DNA of 64,000 bases from Roseiarcus sp963751165 (GTDB lineage Bacteria > Pseudomonadota > Alphaproteobacteria > Rhizobiales > Beijerinckiaceae). A program made the translations under genes and the position numbers. Below, one piece after another: positions 45,018 to 54,397 of the stretch (position 1 is the first letter of the stretch; the number at the start of each line of letters is the position of its first letter). A model generated the notes under the pieces. The model searched no databases, was not told the DNA's origin, and worked only from the letters and a program-made list of their open reading frames with translations. The stretch lies in NCBI GenBank assembly GCA_963751165.1, contig CAVVTP010000010.1, positions 124,001-188,000 on the forward strand, in the 5' to 3' direction.

Positions 45018-45072
45018 CTTCCTCTATCTCCCCGCGGCCGGCCCGGGCCCCTGGGCGATCGACAGGGACTGA
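45018..45072 (+). pseudogene. Fragment: last 55 bases of doxX
   Basis: One mismatch to 37440-37493 (doxX 3' end): encodes FLYLPAAGPGPWAIDRD and the stop. It sits three bases from the stop codon of the convergent DUF882 gene. No other part of doxX is present. Confidence 0.8.
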
Positions 45073-45075
45073 CGC

Positions 45076-46939
45076 CTACTGCTGCGCTCCGCGCAGGTCC
45101 CCCGAGTCCTGCTTCACGGGCGCGGACCGGGATGAGCCGAACGACACGACGCTCCACAGTCGGGAAACAGTCTCGGCCCACGCGCTTCGTTTGGGTGGCG
45201 CGGCGCCAGCCCTGGTCTCGGGCGGCGCGGCGGCGGTCGGGACCGGCACCGGCGGCAGGGGCGCATCCAATTCGGCGGCGCGCTGAAGCAGGGCGTCGGA
45301 ATCGTATTTCGGCGCGGGCGGCAACTCGGCAAGGGCGAGGGCGCGGCTCGGCGGAGCCTCCATGCCGGCGGTGATCACCTTCGGCAATTGCTTGAGATCG
45401 GCGCCGAACGCCGCCGGCGGCGCCTTCGCACCGGCTCTCTGGGCAAAAGGCCCTGGAACCATCAGATTGGCCGGGCGCGCCGGGGGCGTCGGTGCGATCG
45501 ACCCTGTCGTTTCCGGCGCGGCCGCGATCCCGGGGGGACGGGCCGGCGGCAGAGGGCTCCCCGCAGCGACCGTCTCCGGCCCTTCTGCGATGAGGAGATC
45601 GGCGGGCCGGACCGGCGGCAAGGGAAGGTCCGAGATCGACGCGAGGAGAAGCTCCCGGGCGCTCGGACGGCGCGGCGGCAGCGGCGCGAGATCGAGCGCC
45701 GCGATCGGCCCGTTCAGCTTGACGGGAGAATCCGGCTGAGCGTCGCTTTCGACCTTCGGCTGCTCCAGCGCCGCCACGACCTCAGGCTGCGGCGCCGGCG
45801 CGGCCTCTTGCTTCATCGCGGGCGCGGGCTTGGGAGCCGGCTCCGGCTCCGGCGCGCTCGCGTATTCGGGGCCGGTCGGCAGGTTGAGTTTGGCTTGCGC
45901 GACGGCTGCCGGCCCGGCGTCCGCGATCTGCAACGCCGCCCGAGCGGCCGCCGCCGCGGCCTCCGATTACCGCTGCAGCCTGGCTGCTGCTCTCCTCGTC
46001 GTCGTCGGCGCCGCCGCCGCGCGAGCCGAACAGCCAGGCGAACAAGCCGCCGCCGCTCGCCGTCTGAATCTCGCCGCCGCGCGCCTCGATCTCCGCCTTC
46101 GCCAGCTCGTAGCCCGGCAGCGGCTGTCCGTCGGAAGGAATGAAGACCGTCTTGCCGTCAGGAAACAGCCGCGTCAGCGCCGCGCGGCTCATCCGCGGCC
46201 AGTAGCGCACCGCGCCGCTGTCGATATGCACCCAGGTTTCGCCGGTCGGATAGAAGCCGACGCCGCCTTCCTCCATCCGCATCGCGATGTCGCGAATGCG
46301 CGCGGGACCGACGTCGACGAAATGGGCATCGATCGCCCGCCCTTCCATGTGCAGCGAATGCTGGGCGACCTGGCTCGAGCGCCGCCGCAGCATGGCGTTG
46401 GTCTGCGGCGACCGGTAGCCGGAAAGGACGTCGATCGGCTCCTTCGATCCGGACTCGCGGTAGACCTCCCATATGATGTCGAACAGATGGGGGTCCATTT
46501 TGGTCGGCTCGTTGAGCCGCCAGTCCCGCATGAACCAATTGAGCTTGTCGAGCACCGACTGGTCGTAGACCCCGTTGACCATGTAGGTGAACGAACCCTG
46601 CTCGTTCGTGTGCTGGCTCGAAAAGATGACCGTGCGCGTGTCGCCGTTGGCGACGGCGGACTCGGTCGAGTTCGGCGCAAGCCCAGTGGCAACGAGAATT
46701 GCCGCCGTCGCCGCTCGCGACGCCGCCCCGCCGCATCGGCCCAGATTCGTTCCAGAGAATCCCGCCAACCAATCATCCTTCCGAACTGCGGCTCGCCCCG
46801 CGGCTCGCCGTGACCTCGGACAAATCGTCCGCTTAAGCACCGTTTCCCATACCGGCCGCCCCTGCCGACCCATCAGCGCCTTCCCAATCGCGAAAATTTG
46901 TACGATTGGGTCGGCACGGCGCCCTTCGTGTGACCTCAA
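45076..46939 (-). pseudogene. DUF882 (YcbK-like, M15 peptidase fold) protein, frameshifted
   Basis: The N-terminal ~330 residues include an export segment (AATAAILVATGLAPNSTESA) and the DUF882 domain: SFTYMVNGVYDQSVLDKLNW, IDVLSGYRSPQTNAMLRRRS, SLHMEGRAIDAHF and WVHIDSGAVRYW, with the zinc ligands of M15 peptidases. A long Pro/Ala tail follows in another frame (LNLPTGPEYASAPEPEPAPK to the stop at 45076). Removing one base in the TCCGATTAC at about 45963 joins them as AAAVIEAAAAAARAALQIAD. The protein probably trims or binds peptidoglycan. The exact start is uncertain; the frame is open to 46939. Confidence 0.85.
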
Positions 46940-46996
46940 CGCTACATCAACCGATAAATCGAATGATTCGGGGTATAGCGCTATGGCTTTCCAGTT

Positions 46997-48811
46997 TCAA
47001 TCTTGACTGCGCATGGAGAGTGTGCCTGCGACTTTCTGCGTCAGGCCGTAAACGTCCGGCCTCTCCTGCAGATTTCCATCCTCGTCGACGAAATCGGTGA
47101 AATATTCGATGTGGATCGGCAACGGATGCGGCAGGAAGACCGTTCGCTCCGGTCCGCCGATCGCCGCATCCACCCGGCTTTCCGGCCATCCGAGCACCAG
47201 TTCGGCGAGGCGCAAGGGGTCTTCGACGCGCACGCATCCGTGGCTGAGCGCGCGCATGTCTTCGGAAAACAGTTCGCGCGCCGGCGTGTCGTGCAGGTAG
47301 ACCGAGTGGTCGTTCGGGAACATGAAAGCCAGCCGGCCGAGGGCGTTGTCGTCGCCCGGCGGCTGGCGCACCGTAACCCGTCCCCCGATCGTCTTCACCT
47401 CGTAGCCTAGGTGCTCGAAGTGGCTGAGCCGAGGCAGGATCTCCTTCTTGACGATCGAATCGGGCACCAGCCAGGCGGGGTTGATGAGCACGTAGCGCAT
47501 CACGTTGGAGAAGATCGGCGTTGGGGTTTGGGGCTTGCCGACGACGACCCGCGCGCTGTGAATCAGCGTGTCGCCCTCAAACACCTCGACCGAAAAATCA
47601 GGGATGTTGACCTCGATGCGCCGGGCGCCCATGTCGCGCGGCTCCCAGCGCCACATCTCCATGTTGGCGAGTATTGCGGCGCGGCGGCGACGTAGAAAAG
47701 CTCGGGAGGCGAGGTTGGCCGAAGCTGTATAGCCGCGCCTTCGCCGCGAGCCCTTTTTCGAGTGGAGCGCATCGAAATCCGGATCGTCGGCGAGAATGCT
47801 TTCGCCTTCGATCAGCGGCGTGTCGGGCAAACCGGCGCCGAGGTCGAGCGCGGCGCGCCGTCGCGAAGTCGGCGGGGATTCCATCAGGCGCGTTAGCTCT
47901 TCGCGCAGGTCGCGGTATCCCTTCTGCGGCGGATTGAATTCGGCAAGCCGTGCGCCCGGGTCAGCCGCGGTGGCTGTTTCGGCGAGAGCCGCGCCCGGAT
48001 CGGCGACATTAGGGGTGGCGCTGATCAAGGGCGAAATGCGTTGAGGAGCGATCCGCGATCCGCTCGCCTGTTCGGCGTAGGCGACGACTGCAGCCGTGAT
48101 CGCCATCTCGGCTTCGGCGAGTTCATCCGGCTTAAGGCCGGCGGCGGCCGGCTTCGGGAGGGACAAAGGCGGGATATTGAGGCCGTCGTCGACCGCGCGT
48201 CGGAGTTGGACGAGCGCCGAGCGCCCCGCGCTTGTCAGGCCGTTCCGATCTACCCAGACGGGCTCGAAACCGCGCGCCGCATAGAAGGCGCCGATTGCCG
48301 CCCGGGCGGCGCGCCAGTCGCCGGCGCCGAGCGGATTGGCCGAATTGCCGAGGATCAGGCGAGCCGCCGCCGCCGCGATTGCCGCTGGAACAGGGGCAGG
48401 CGCCGGGCTCGCGGTGCGTGTCGGAAACGGATCAGGAAGTCTGTTTTCGACGACGGCCGCTTCTGGGGAGGGCGTTGGCTGGGCGCCCGCCGCGCCTGCT
48501 TGCGCGAATTCGTTGGGAACGAATTCCCAAGAAGGGGTGTCCGGCCCGGCGAGCCGGGAGAACGCGCCGAGGTCGGGCGATGGAAGCGCCCCGTTTGGCC
48601 TGTTGAACGCGTCAAGCAGCGGGCCGCCTTCGACTTCGGCGAACGCGGTTTGGGTTTGGGCCGCGGCCGCGAAGGGAGCGGAGGAACGCTCGAACGCTGC
48701 TTCGATCGACGGGGGCTGCGCGGCCGCTGAGGTCTCGTTCGCAAATCGGCCGGCGAGGAGAGCGCAGGTCGTGAGGACCGCGATGCGCCAGTTCGGACCG
48801 CCAACGTTCAT
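46997..48811 (-). CDS. Murein L,D-transpeptidase, YcbB/LdtD-like
   Basis: About 604 residues from ATG 48811 (MNVGGPNWRIAVLTTCALLA, signal peptide). Pro/Ala-rich linkers, a peptidoglycan-binding-like helical part (WRAARAAIGAFYAARGFEPV onward), then the YkuD domain: IEVNIPDFSVEVFEGDTLI, VVVGKPQTPTPIFSNVMRYV, HDTPARELF and LSHGCVRVEDPLRLAE, with the full catalytic His, Cys and Arg. It forms 3-3 cross-links in the periplasm. It lies beside the DUF882 gene on the same strand. Confidence 0.92.
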   Translation of the reverse strand: MNVGGPNWRIAVLTTCALLAGRFANETSAAAQPPSIEAAFERSSAPFAAAAQTQTAFAEVEGGPLLDAFNRPNGALPSPDLGAFSRLAGPDTPSWEFVPNEFAQAGAAGAQPTPSPEAAVVENRLPDPFPTRTASPAPAPVPAAIAAAAARLILGNSANPLGAGDWRAARAAIGAFYAARGFEPVWVDRNGLTSAGRSALVQLRRAVDDGLNIPPLSLPKPAAAGLKPDELAEAEMAITAAVVAYAEQASGSRIAPQRISPLISATPNVADPGAALAETATAADPGARLAEFNPPQKGYRDLREELTRLMESPPTSRRRAALDLGAGLPDTPLIEGESILADDPDFDALHSKKGSRRRRGYTASANLASRAFLRRRRAAILANMEMWRWEPRDMGARRIEVNIPDFSVEVFEGDTLIHSARVVVGKPQTPTPIFSNVMRYVLINPAWLVPDSIVKKEILPRLSHFEHLGYEVKTIGGRVTVRQPPGDDNALGRLAFMFPNDHSVYLHDTPARELFSEDMRALSHGCVRVEDPLRLAELVLGWPESRVDAAIGGPERTVFLPHPLPIHIEYFTDFVDEDGNLQERPDVYGLTQKVAGTLSMRSQD

Positions 48812-48953
48812 CTTTCGAACCCGCCGCGCGAACACAATGACCGATTCCGGAGTTTACTGCTCGATGAAACAGTCATCGCCTCGGCAGTGTGAAGCAGTCA
48901 TGTGTCTGCCGCAACCAGAGTCGCCTTTATTCTACGCAGTGATCACGTCTTCA

Positions 48954-50443
48954 TCAGGCGGCCGCGTCGCCGATCACGTTCTCGGCGATGCCGCCCTCTT
49001 TCATCTTCCGATAGAGGGTCGACCGCCCGATGCCGAGCTTGCGGGCGACCTGCGACATCTGCCCCCGATAATGGGAGAGGGCGAAGCGGATCGATTTCGG
49101 CCTCGATGTCGGCCAGCGCACGAACGTCGCCGTTGTCGTTGATGAGTCTCAGAGCATGAGGATCACGCGTTTCGATCGCCGTCGTCCGCAGCGGCGCAAA
49201 CTGCGCTGGGTCGGTTGCGACCGGGGGAGGCGCGGGAGGAATGCGAATGTCAAAGCCTTCGACTTGCGCCGCGATCTGGGGGAACTCCGCCGTCGTCAAT
49301 TCATCCTTGTCGGCGAGCACCACAGCGCGAAAAACGGCGTTCTCGAGCTGGCGAACGTTGCCCGGCCAGTCGTAGGCGGAAAGCAGCGCGAGCGCCTCCG
49401 CGGAAATGCAGCGGATCCGCTTGCCTTCTTCGGCGCAGAAGCGAGCAAGAAAGCGCACCGCGAGATCGGGAACGTCGCAGGCTCTGGCGCGGAGCGGCGG
49501 AATCGAGATGGGAAAGACGTTGAGGCGATAGAACAGGTCCTCCCGGAAACGGCCGGCTTTGACGAGTTCGATGAGGTTCTGGTTCGTGGCCGATATCATG
49601 CGGACGTCGACCTTCACCGAGCGGCGCGCGCCGACCGGATCGATCTCGCCCTCCTGCAGCGCCCGCAGGAGTTTGACCTGAGCGTCGAGCGAGAGCTCGC
49701 CGATTTCGTCGAGAAACAGCGTGCCGCCGTTCGCTTCGGCGAACTTGCCGATGTGCTTTTCGGTCGCGCCGGTGAAGGATCCTTTCTCGTGACCGAACAG
49801 GATCGAACTCGACCAGCGTCTCAGGCAGCGCGCCGCAATTGACGGTGACGAACGCCTTGCCGCGCCGCTCGGAACTGCCCTGGATCGCGCGCGCCATCAG
49901 CTCCTTGCCGACGCCCGACTCGCCCTCGATAAGGATGGGGATGTTCGACTTTGCCGCTCGCTCGGCAAGCCGCACCGTACGGGCCATCGATTCCGCCCGA
50001 CTCACGATGTCGCGGAAGCCCAGCTCGCCGGCGTTTCGGCGAGTGGCTCGGCGCAACTCGTCCTCGAGCGCGTCGACCTTAAGAGCGTTCTTGATCGAAA
50101 CCTGAAGCCGTTCGGCTCCGACCGGCTTGACGACGAAATCGATCGCGCCCGCGCGCATCGCGGAAATGACCGCCTCGATGGACCCGTGCGCGGTCTGCAC
50201 GATGGCGGGAACGGCAATGTCCTGCTGGCGCATGCGCGCGAGCACGCCCATGCCATCCAGATCGGGCATGACCAGGTCGAGAATGAGCAGGTTGACCGGC
50301 GGCCGGTCGATCGCGTTCATGCGCGCCAGCGCCGCTTCGCCCAATTCGAGCGTCTCGGCCTCGTAGCCGAACCGCCTCGCCATCGCCTCCAGCAGACGGC
50401 GCTGAATGGGGTCGTCGTCGACAATGAGGATGAGCGCGGCCAT
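48954..50443 (-). pseudogene. Sigma-54-dependent response regulator (NtrC family), two GANTC frameshifts
   Basis: The receiver domain starts MAALILIVDDDPIQRRLLEA with phospho-Asp in LLILDLVMPDLDGMG. The AAA+ domain has Walker A EGESGVGKE, then GSFTGATEKH, LFLDEIGEL and WPGNVRQLENAVFRA in another frame. The C-terminal Fis-type helix (YRGQMSQVARKLGIGRSTLY) is in a third frame. Both shifts are GANTC sites with one extra base: GAACTC at 49805-49810 and GATTTC at 49093-49098. Read as GACTC and GATTC, the gene is continuous and ends at 48954. It activates RpoN promoters; the target and partner kinase are not visible. Confidence 0.9.
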
Positions 50444-50617
50444 TCGGGATCCTCGGGCATGGCTCAAGCTGAAGCCGTGCGTCGCGCCGACAGTCTGACA
50501 ACAGGGTAAATGTCGTGTTAATGACGTCCCGGGTTGGCGCGTCGTTTCACTAAGAACGTCTCTTGTCGGCTCCAAGGATTGGGCCACGCTTAGCCGAGGA
50601 TTAACGGACTCCTGACA

Positions 50618-52453
50618 ATGAAAGCGCTTTTCGATCCCCTTCGCTCCACTCAGTCGCCGTCCCCAACGTCGTCGGAACTCGGCGTGCTTCCGCAATGGCG
50701 CCTCGAGGATCTTTACGAGAGCATGAACTCGCCGCGCTTCCTTAGCGATCTCAAACGCGCGCAGGAAGAGGCCAAGCAGTTCTCCGAGGCGTGGCGCGGC
50801 AAGCTCGCCGCGATCGCCGAGGCGGAGAACGGCGGGGAGCGGCTCGGGGAGGCGGTGAGGACCTACGAGGGACTGCAGGACCTCACTGGCCGGGTCATGT
50901 CATACGCCTCGCTGCTTTACGCCTCCGACACGAGCGACGCGGCAAGAGCCAAGTTCTACGGCGATACGCACGAGCGGGTGACCGCGCTGTCGGGCGATCT
51001 CCTGTTTTTCGAGCTCGAGCTCAACCGGATCGACGACGCGATGCTCGAGTTGGCGCTGGCCGCTCCCGCGCTGGCCCATTACCGTCCGTGGCTCGAGGAC
51101 ATTCGCAAGGAGAGGCCGCATCAGCTCACGGACGACATCGAGCAGCTGTTCCTGGAGAAATCGGTTTCCGGCGTGGCGGCATGGAACCGGCTCTTCGACG
51201 ATACCATGTCAGCTTTGCGTTTCGACTTCGAGGGTGAGAGCCTGACGCTCGAGCCTCTGCTCGGCAAGCTCCAGGACCCGGATGAGAAGAAGCGCGAGGC
51301 GGCGGCCAATGCCCTCGCAGCCACGCTCGGCGCGAACCTTCGCTTGTTTTCTCTCATCACCAACACGCTTGCCAAGGACAAGGAAATCTCTGACCGGTGG
51401 CGCAAATTTGCCGACGTGGCCAACTCTCGCCATCTCGCCAACCGCGTCGAGGGCGAGGTGGTCGAGGCGCTGGTTTCCGCGGTCACTGACGCCTATCCGC
51501 GCTTGTCGCACCGCTATTACGCGCTGAAAACGCGCTGGTTCGGCAAGGAGCGACTCCCCCACTGGGATCGCAATGCGCCGCTGCCGGACGCGCCCCAGCG
51601 TCTCTATAGGTGGGAGACTGCGCGCGACACCGTGCTCGACGCATATGGTCGCTTTTCGCCCCGCATGGCCGACATCGCCCGCCGGTTCTTCGACGAGGGC
51701 TGGATCGACGCGCCGGTGCGGCCCGGCAAGGCGCCGGGCGCCTTCGCCCATCCGACCACGCCGTCGGCGCATCCATATGTGCTGGTCAATTACCTGGGCA
51801 GGCCGCGCGACGTCACGACGCTCGCGCATGAGCTCGGCCATGGCGTCCATCAGGTGCTGGCGGGCGTGAACGGCGCCCTTATGGCGCCGACGCCGCTCAC
51901 GCTGGCCGAGACGGCGTCGGTGTTCGGCGAAATGCTGACCTTCCGTTCGATGCTCGCCGCCGTCTCCGATCCGGCTGAGCGCAAGTCGATGCTGGCGGCC
52001 AAGGTCGAGGACATGCTCAACACCGTCGTGCGCCAGATCGCCTTCTACAAATTCGAGCGGCTCGTCCATCTCGAGCGCCGGAAGGGCGAACTGACGGCGG
52101 AGCGCATCAACGAACTGTGGATGAGCGTGCAGGCCGAGAGTCTCGGCCCCGCCATCGAGCTCAAGAGCGGATATGAGACCTATTGGGCCTATATCGGCCA
52201 CTTCGTCCACTCGCCGTTCTACGTCTACGCCTATGCGTTCGGCGATTGCCTGGTCAATTCGCTCTATGGCGTGTACGAAAATGCGCGCGAAGGTTTCGCC
52301 GAGCGCTATCTCGCGATGCTGTCAGCCGGCGGCTCGAAATCCTATGCGGAGCTCCTGAGGCCCTTCGGCCTGGACGCGAAGGACCCAGCCTTCTGGAGCA
52401 TCGGGCTCAAGGTGATCGAGCGGATGATCGGCGAGCTCGAGGCGATGGGATAG
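50618..52453 (+). CDS. pepF: Oligoendopeptidase F (M3 metallopeptidase)
   Basis: 611 residues, cytoplasmic. The zinc site is TLAHELGHGVHQ (HExxH) with the downstream Glu in APTPLTLAETASVFGEMLTF. N-terminal helices (about 20-200) cover the channel as in M3 enzymes. It degrades short peptides. It is divergent from the sigma-54 regulator with 175 bases between. Confidence 0.95.
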   Translation: MKALFDPLRSTQSPSPTSSELGVLPQWRLEDLYESMNSPRFLSDLKRAQEEAKQFSEAWRGKLAAIAEAENGGERLGEAVRTYEGLQDLTGRVMSYASLLYASDTSDAARAKFYGDTHERVTALSGDLLFFELELNRIDDAMLELALAAPALAHYRPWLEDIRKERPHQLTDDIEQLFLEKSVSGVAAWNRLFDDTMSALRFDFEGESLTLEPLLGKLQDPDEKKREAAANALAATLGANLRLFSLITNTLAKDKEISDRWRKFADVANSRHLANRVEGEVVEALVSAVTDAYPRLSHRYYALKTRWFGKERLPHWDRNAPLPDAPQRLYRWETARDTVLDAYGRFSPRMADIARRFFDEGWIDAPVRPGKAPGAFAHPTTPSAHPYVLVNYLGRPRDVTTLAHELGHGVHQVLAGVNGALMAPTPLTLAETASVFGEMLTFRSMLAAVSDPAERKSMLAAKVEDMLNTVVRQIAFYKFERLVHLERRKGELTAERINELWMSVQAESLGPAIELKSGYETYWAYIGHFVHSPFYVYAYAFGDCLVNSLYGVYENAREGFAERYLAMLSAGGSKSYAELLRPFGLDAKDPAFWSIGLKVIERMIGELEAMG

Positions 52454-52484
52454 GCCGATGGCGGCCTTGGCCCATTAACAGCGA

Positions 52485-52660
52485 AAAATACAGGGAATTC
52501 TTCGATTCCGGCGGGCCTCTAGGCTCCGTGCACCCGAAAAAGTCACGTAAAATGAGAGGCTTGGTCAGGAAATTCCCTACGCGCGGGAACAGCGGAATTT
52601 TTCGCAAAAGCAGCGGAATTATTCCGCGAAAAAGCATCGAAACAGCGGAATTGATCGGGA
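52485..52660. repeat. GGGAATT-type dispersed repeat
   Basis: ACAGGGAATTC, GGAAATTCCCTA, GCGGAATTTTT and GCGGAATTATTCCGC blocks between pepF and the AarF gene, like those at 21905-22160. No gene. Confidence 0.65.
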
Positions 52661-52772
52661 CGGCCCTGACTGCAATCGGGGAGACCGAGGCCCATATAGG
52701 TTCGGCCAAAGGTTTGCGGGGCAGAGTTTGTGACCCGTTGGACCCTCATCCGGGTGATCGGAGCAGATCGCA

Positions 52773-54140
52773 TTGCCCCACGACGACGAAGCCAATCGCC
52801 TGAGCGCGCGCGCCTCGCGCTATGCGCGCCTCGGCGTCAACGCGGGTGCGCTCGCGGCGCGGGTTGGAGTCAACCGGCTCCGCGGCGGCGGGCGGGATAG
52901 CGACGCCAAGGCGCTGGCCTCCGTCTTGGGCTCGATGAAGGGCCCGATGATGAAGGTGGCGCAGCTCCTGACCACCATCCCGGACGCGCTGCCGACCGAC
53001 TACGCCAACGAGCTCATCCGCCTGCAGTCGCAGGCGCCGCCGATGGGCGCGGGCTTCGTGCGCCGGCGCATGCAGGCGGAGCTCGGCCCCCACTGGCGCG
53101 AGCGCTTCTCCGAGTTCGATCTGAAGCCTGCGGCAGCCGCTTCGCTCGGCCAGGTGCACAAGGCCCGAACGCTCGCCGGCGATGAGGTCGCGTGCAAGCT
53201 GCAATATCCCGAGATGGCTTCGGCGGTCGAGACCGACCTGTCGCAGCTCGACGTCCTGTTCTCGCTCCATCGCCGCATGAGCGCAGCGATCGATACGCGC
53301 GAGATTGCGCGCGAGATTCGAGAGCGGGTGCGGGAGGAGCTCGACTATGTGCGCGAGGCGAAAGTGGCGCGGCTCTACGCGCTGATGCTCGCCGAGAAAC
53401 CGTTCGTGCGTGTGCCGCGCGTCGAAGAAAGCCTTTCGACCCGGCGGCTCCTCACCCTGCAATGGCTCGACGGCGAACCGCTTACGGCGTTCGAGAGCGC
53501 GCCGCAGCAGGCGCGCAACGCCATCGCGGTCGGCCTGTACGACGCGTGGTGGCTGCCGTTCCTGCGGTATGGCGTGATCCACGGCGATCCGCATCTCGGC
53601 AACTATGCCGTGGCCGCGTCAGGCAAGGGCGACGCGCTCGAGGTCGAGGGCGTCAACCTCTTCGATTATGGCTGCGTGCGCATCTTTCCGCCGCGCTTCG
53701 TCAGCGGGGTCGTCGAACTCTATCTGGCGCTGAGGGCCAACGACGAGGCGCGTCTCGAAGAGGCCTACGCGATGTGGGGCTTTCCGAAACTCACGCGCGG
53801 CACGTTCGAGGCCATGAACATCTGGGCGCGCTTCATCTGCGGCCCCATCCTCGACGACCGCGTGCGCACGGCCGCGGACGGCGTCAGCCCGTCGGAATAC
53901 GGGCGGCGCGAGATCGGCCAGGTGATGCGGGCCCTGAGGGCGGAAGGCGGCGGCCTCGTGATTCCGCGCGAGTTCGTCTTCCTCGAGCGGGCGACGATCG
54001 GCCTCGGCGGCGCCTTCCTGCGCCTCGGGGCGCGGCTCAATTTCCATCGCCTGTACGAGGACGCGATCGCCGGCTTCGACATGGACGCAGTTGCAAGGCG
54101 GCAGGCGCAGGCGCTCGAGGCGGTGGGGCTGAAAGGCTAG
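52773..54140 (+). CDS. ABC1/AarF (UbiB-like) atypical kinase family protein
   Basis: 455 residues. The start is TTG at 52773 (no ATG gives a better N terminus). Family motifs are GSMKGPMMKVAQLLTT (KxGQ-like, here KVAQ), PAAAASLGQVHKA (Ala-rich loop with QVH), LQWLDGEPL, VIHGDPHLGNYA and LFDYGCVR (DYG/DFG). These proteins support ubiquinone synthesis or lipid homeostasis, with ATPase rather than protein kinase activity. It converges with the Rieske oxygenase gene. Confidence 0.9.
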   Translation: MPHDDEANRLSARASRYARLGVNAGALAARVGVNRLRGGGRDSDAKALASVLGSMKGPMMKVAQLLTTIPDALPTDYANELIRLQSQAPPMGAGFVRRRMQAELGPHWRERFSEFDLKPAAAASLGQVHKARTLAGDEVACKLQYPEMASAVETDLSQLDVLFSLHRRMSAAIDTREIAREIRERVREELDYVREAKVARLYALMLAEKPFVRVPRVEESLSTRRLLTLQWLDGEPLTAFESAPQQARNAIAVGLYDAWWLPFLRYGVIHGDPHLGNYAVAASGKGDALEVEGVNLFDYGCVRIFPPRFVSGVVELYLALRANDEARLEEAYAMWGFPKLTRGTFEAMNIWARFICGPILDDRVRTAADGVSPSEYGRREIGQVMRALRAEGGGLVIPREFVFLERATIGLGGAFLRLGARLNFHRLYEDAIAGFDMDAVARRQAQALEAVGLKG

Positions 54141-54397
54141 CGGGGGGCGATCGAAATCTCTCAACCGAAAACCGGCTGGCTTCTGCCAGCCCTTCCCGCA
54201 TTCGGGCCAGGCCCGCGTGGTGCGTCCCCGGCGAAAGCCTTCAGTTCCGCCCGAGCAGCCCGTGCGGATCCACGTCGTCCGGTAACGTTATGAGCCCAGC
54301 AACCAGCGCTTCCTCTGGACTGCCGTACCGAAATGGCTGAAACTGCGTCTTTTGGTTTCCCGTCGCCGGTCGCGAAAATTGCACGACCGACCACCGT
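54141..54397. other. Convergent intergenic, nothing recognised
   Basis: 257 bases between the ends of the AarF and Rieske genes. No reductase or ferredoxin partner for the oxygenase is encoded here, and no clear terminator hairpin with a T-run was found. Confidence 0.4.

Noticed and set aside
48840..48953. Separate small gene between the L,D-transpeptidase and the sigma-54 regulator
   Set aside because: No frame with a start and coding bias; the helix-turn-helix end of the regulator explains the adjacent sequence.
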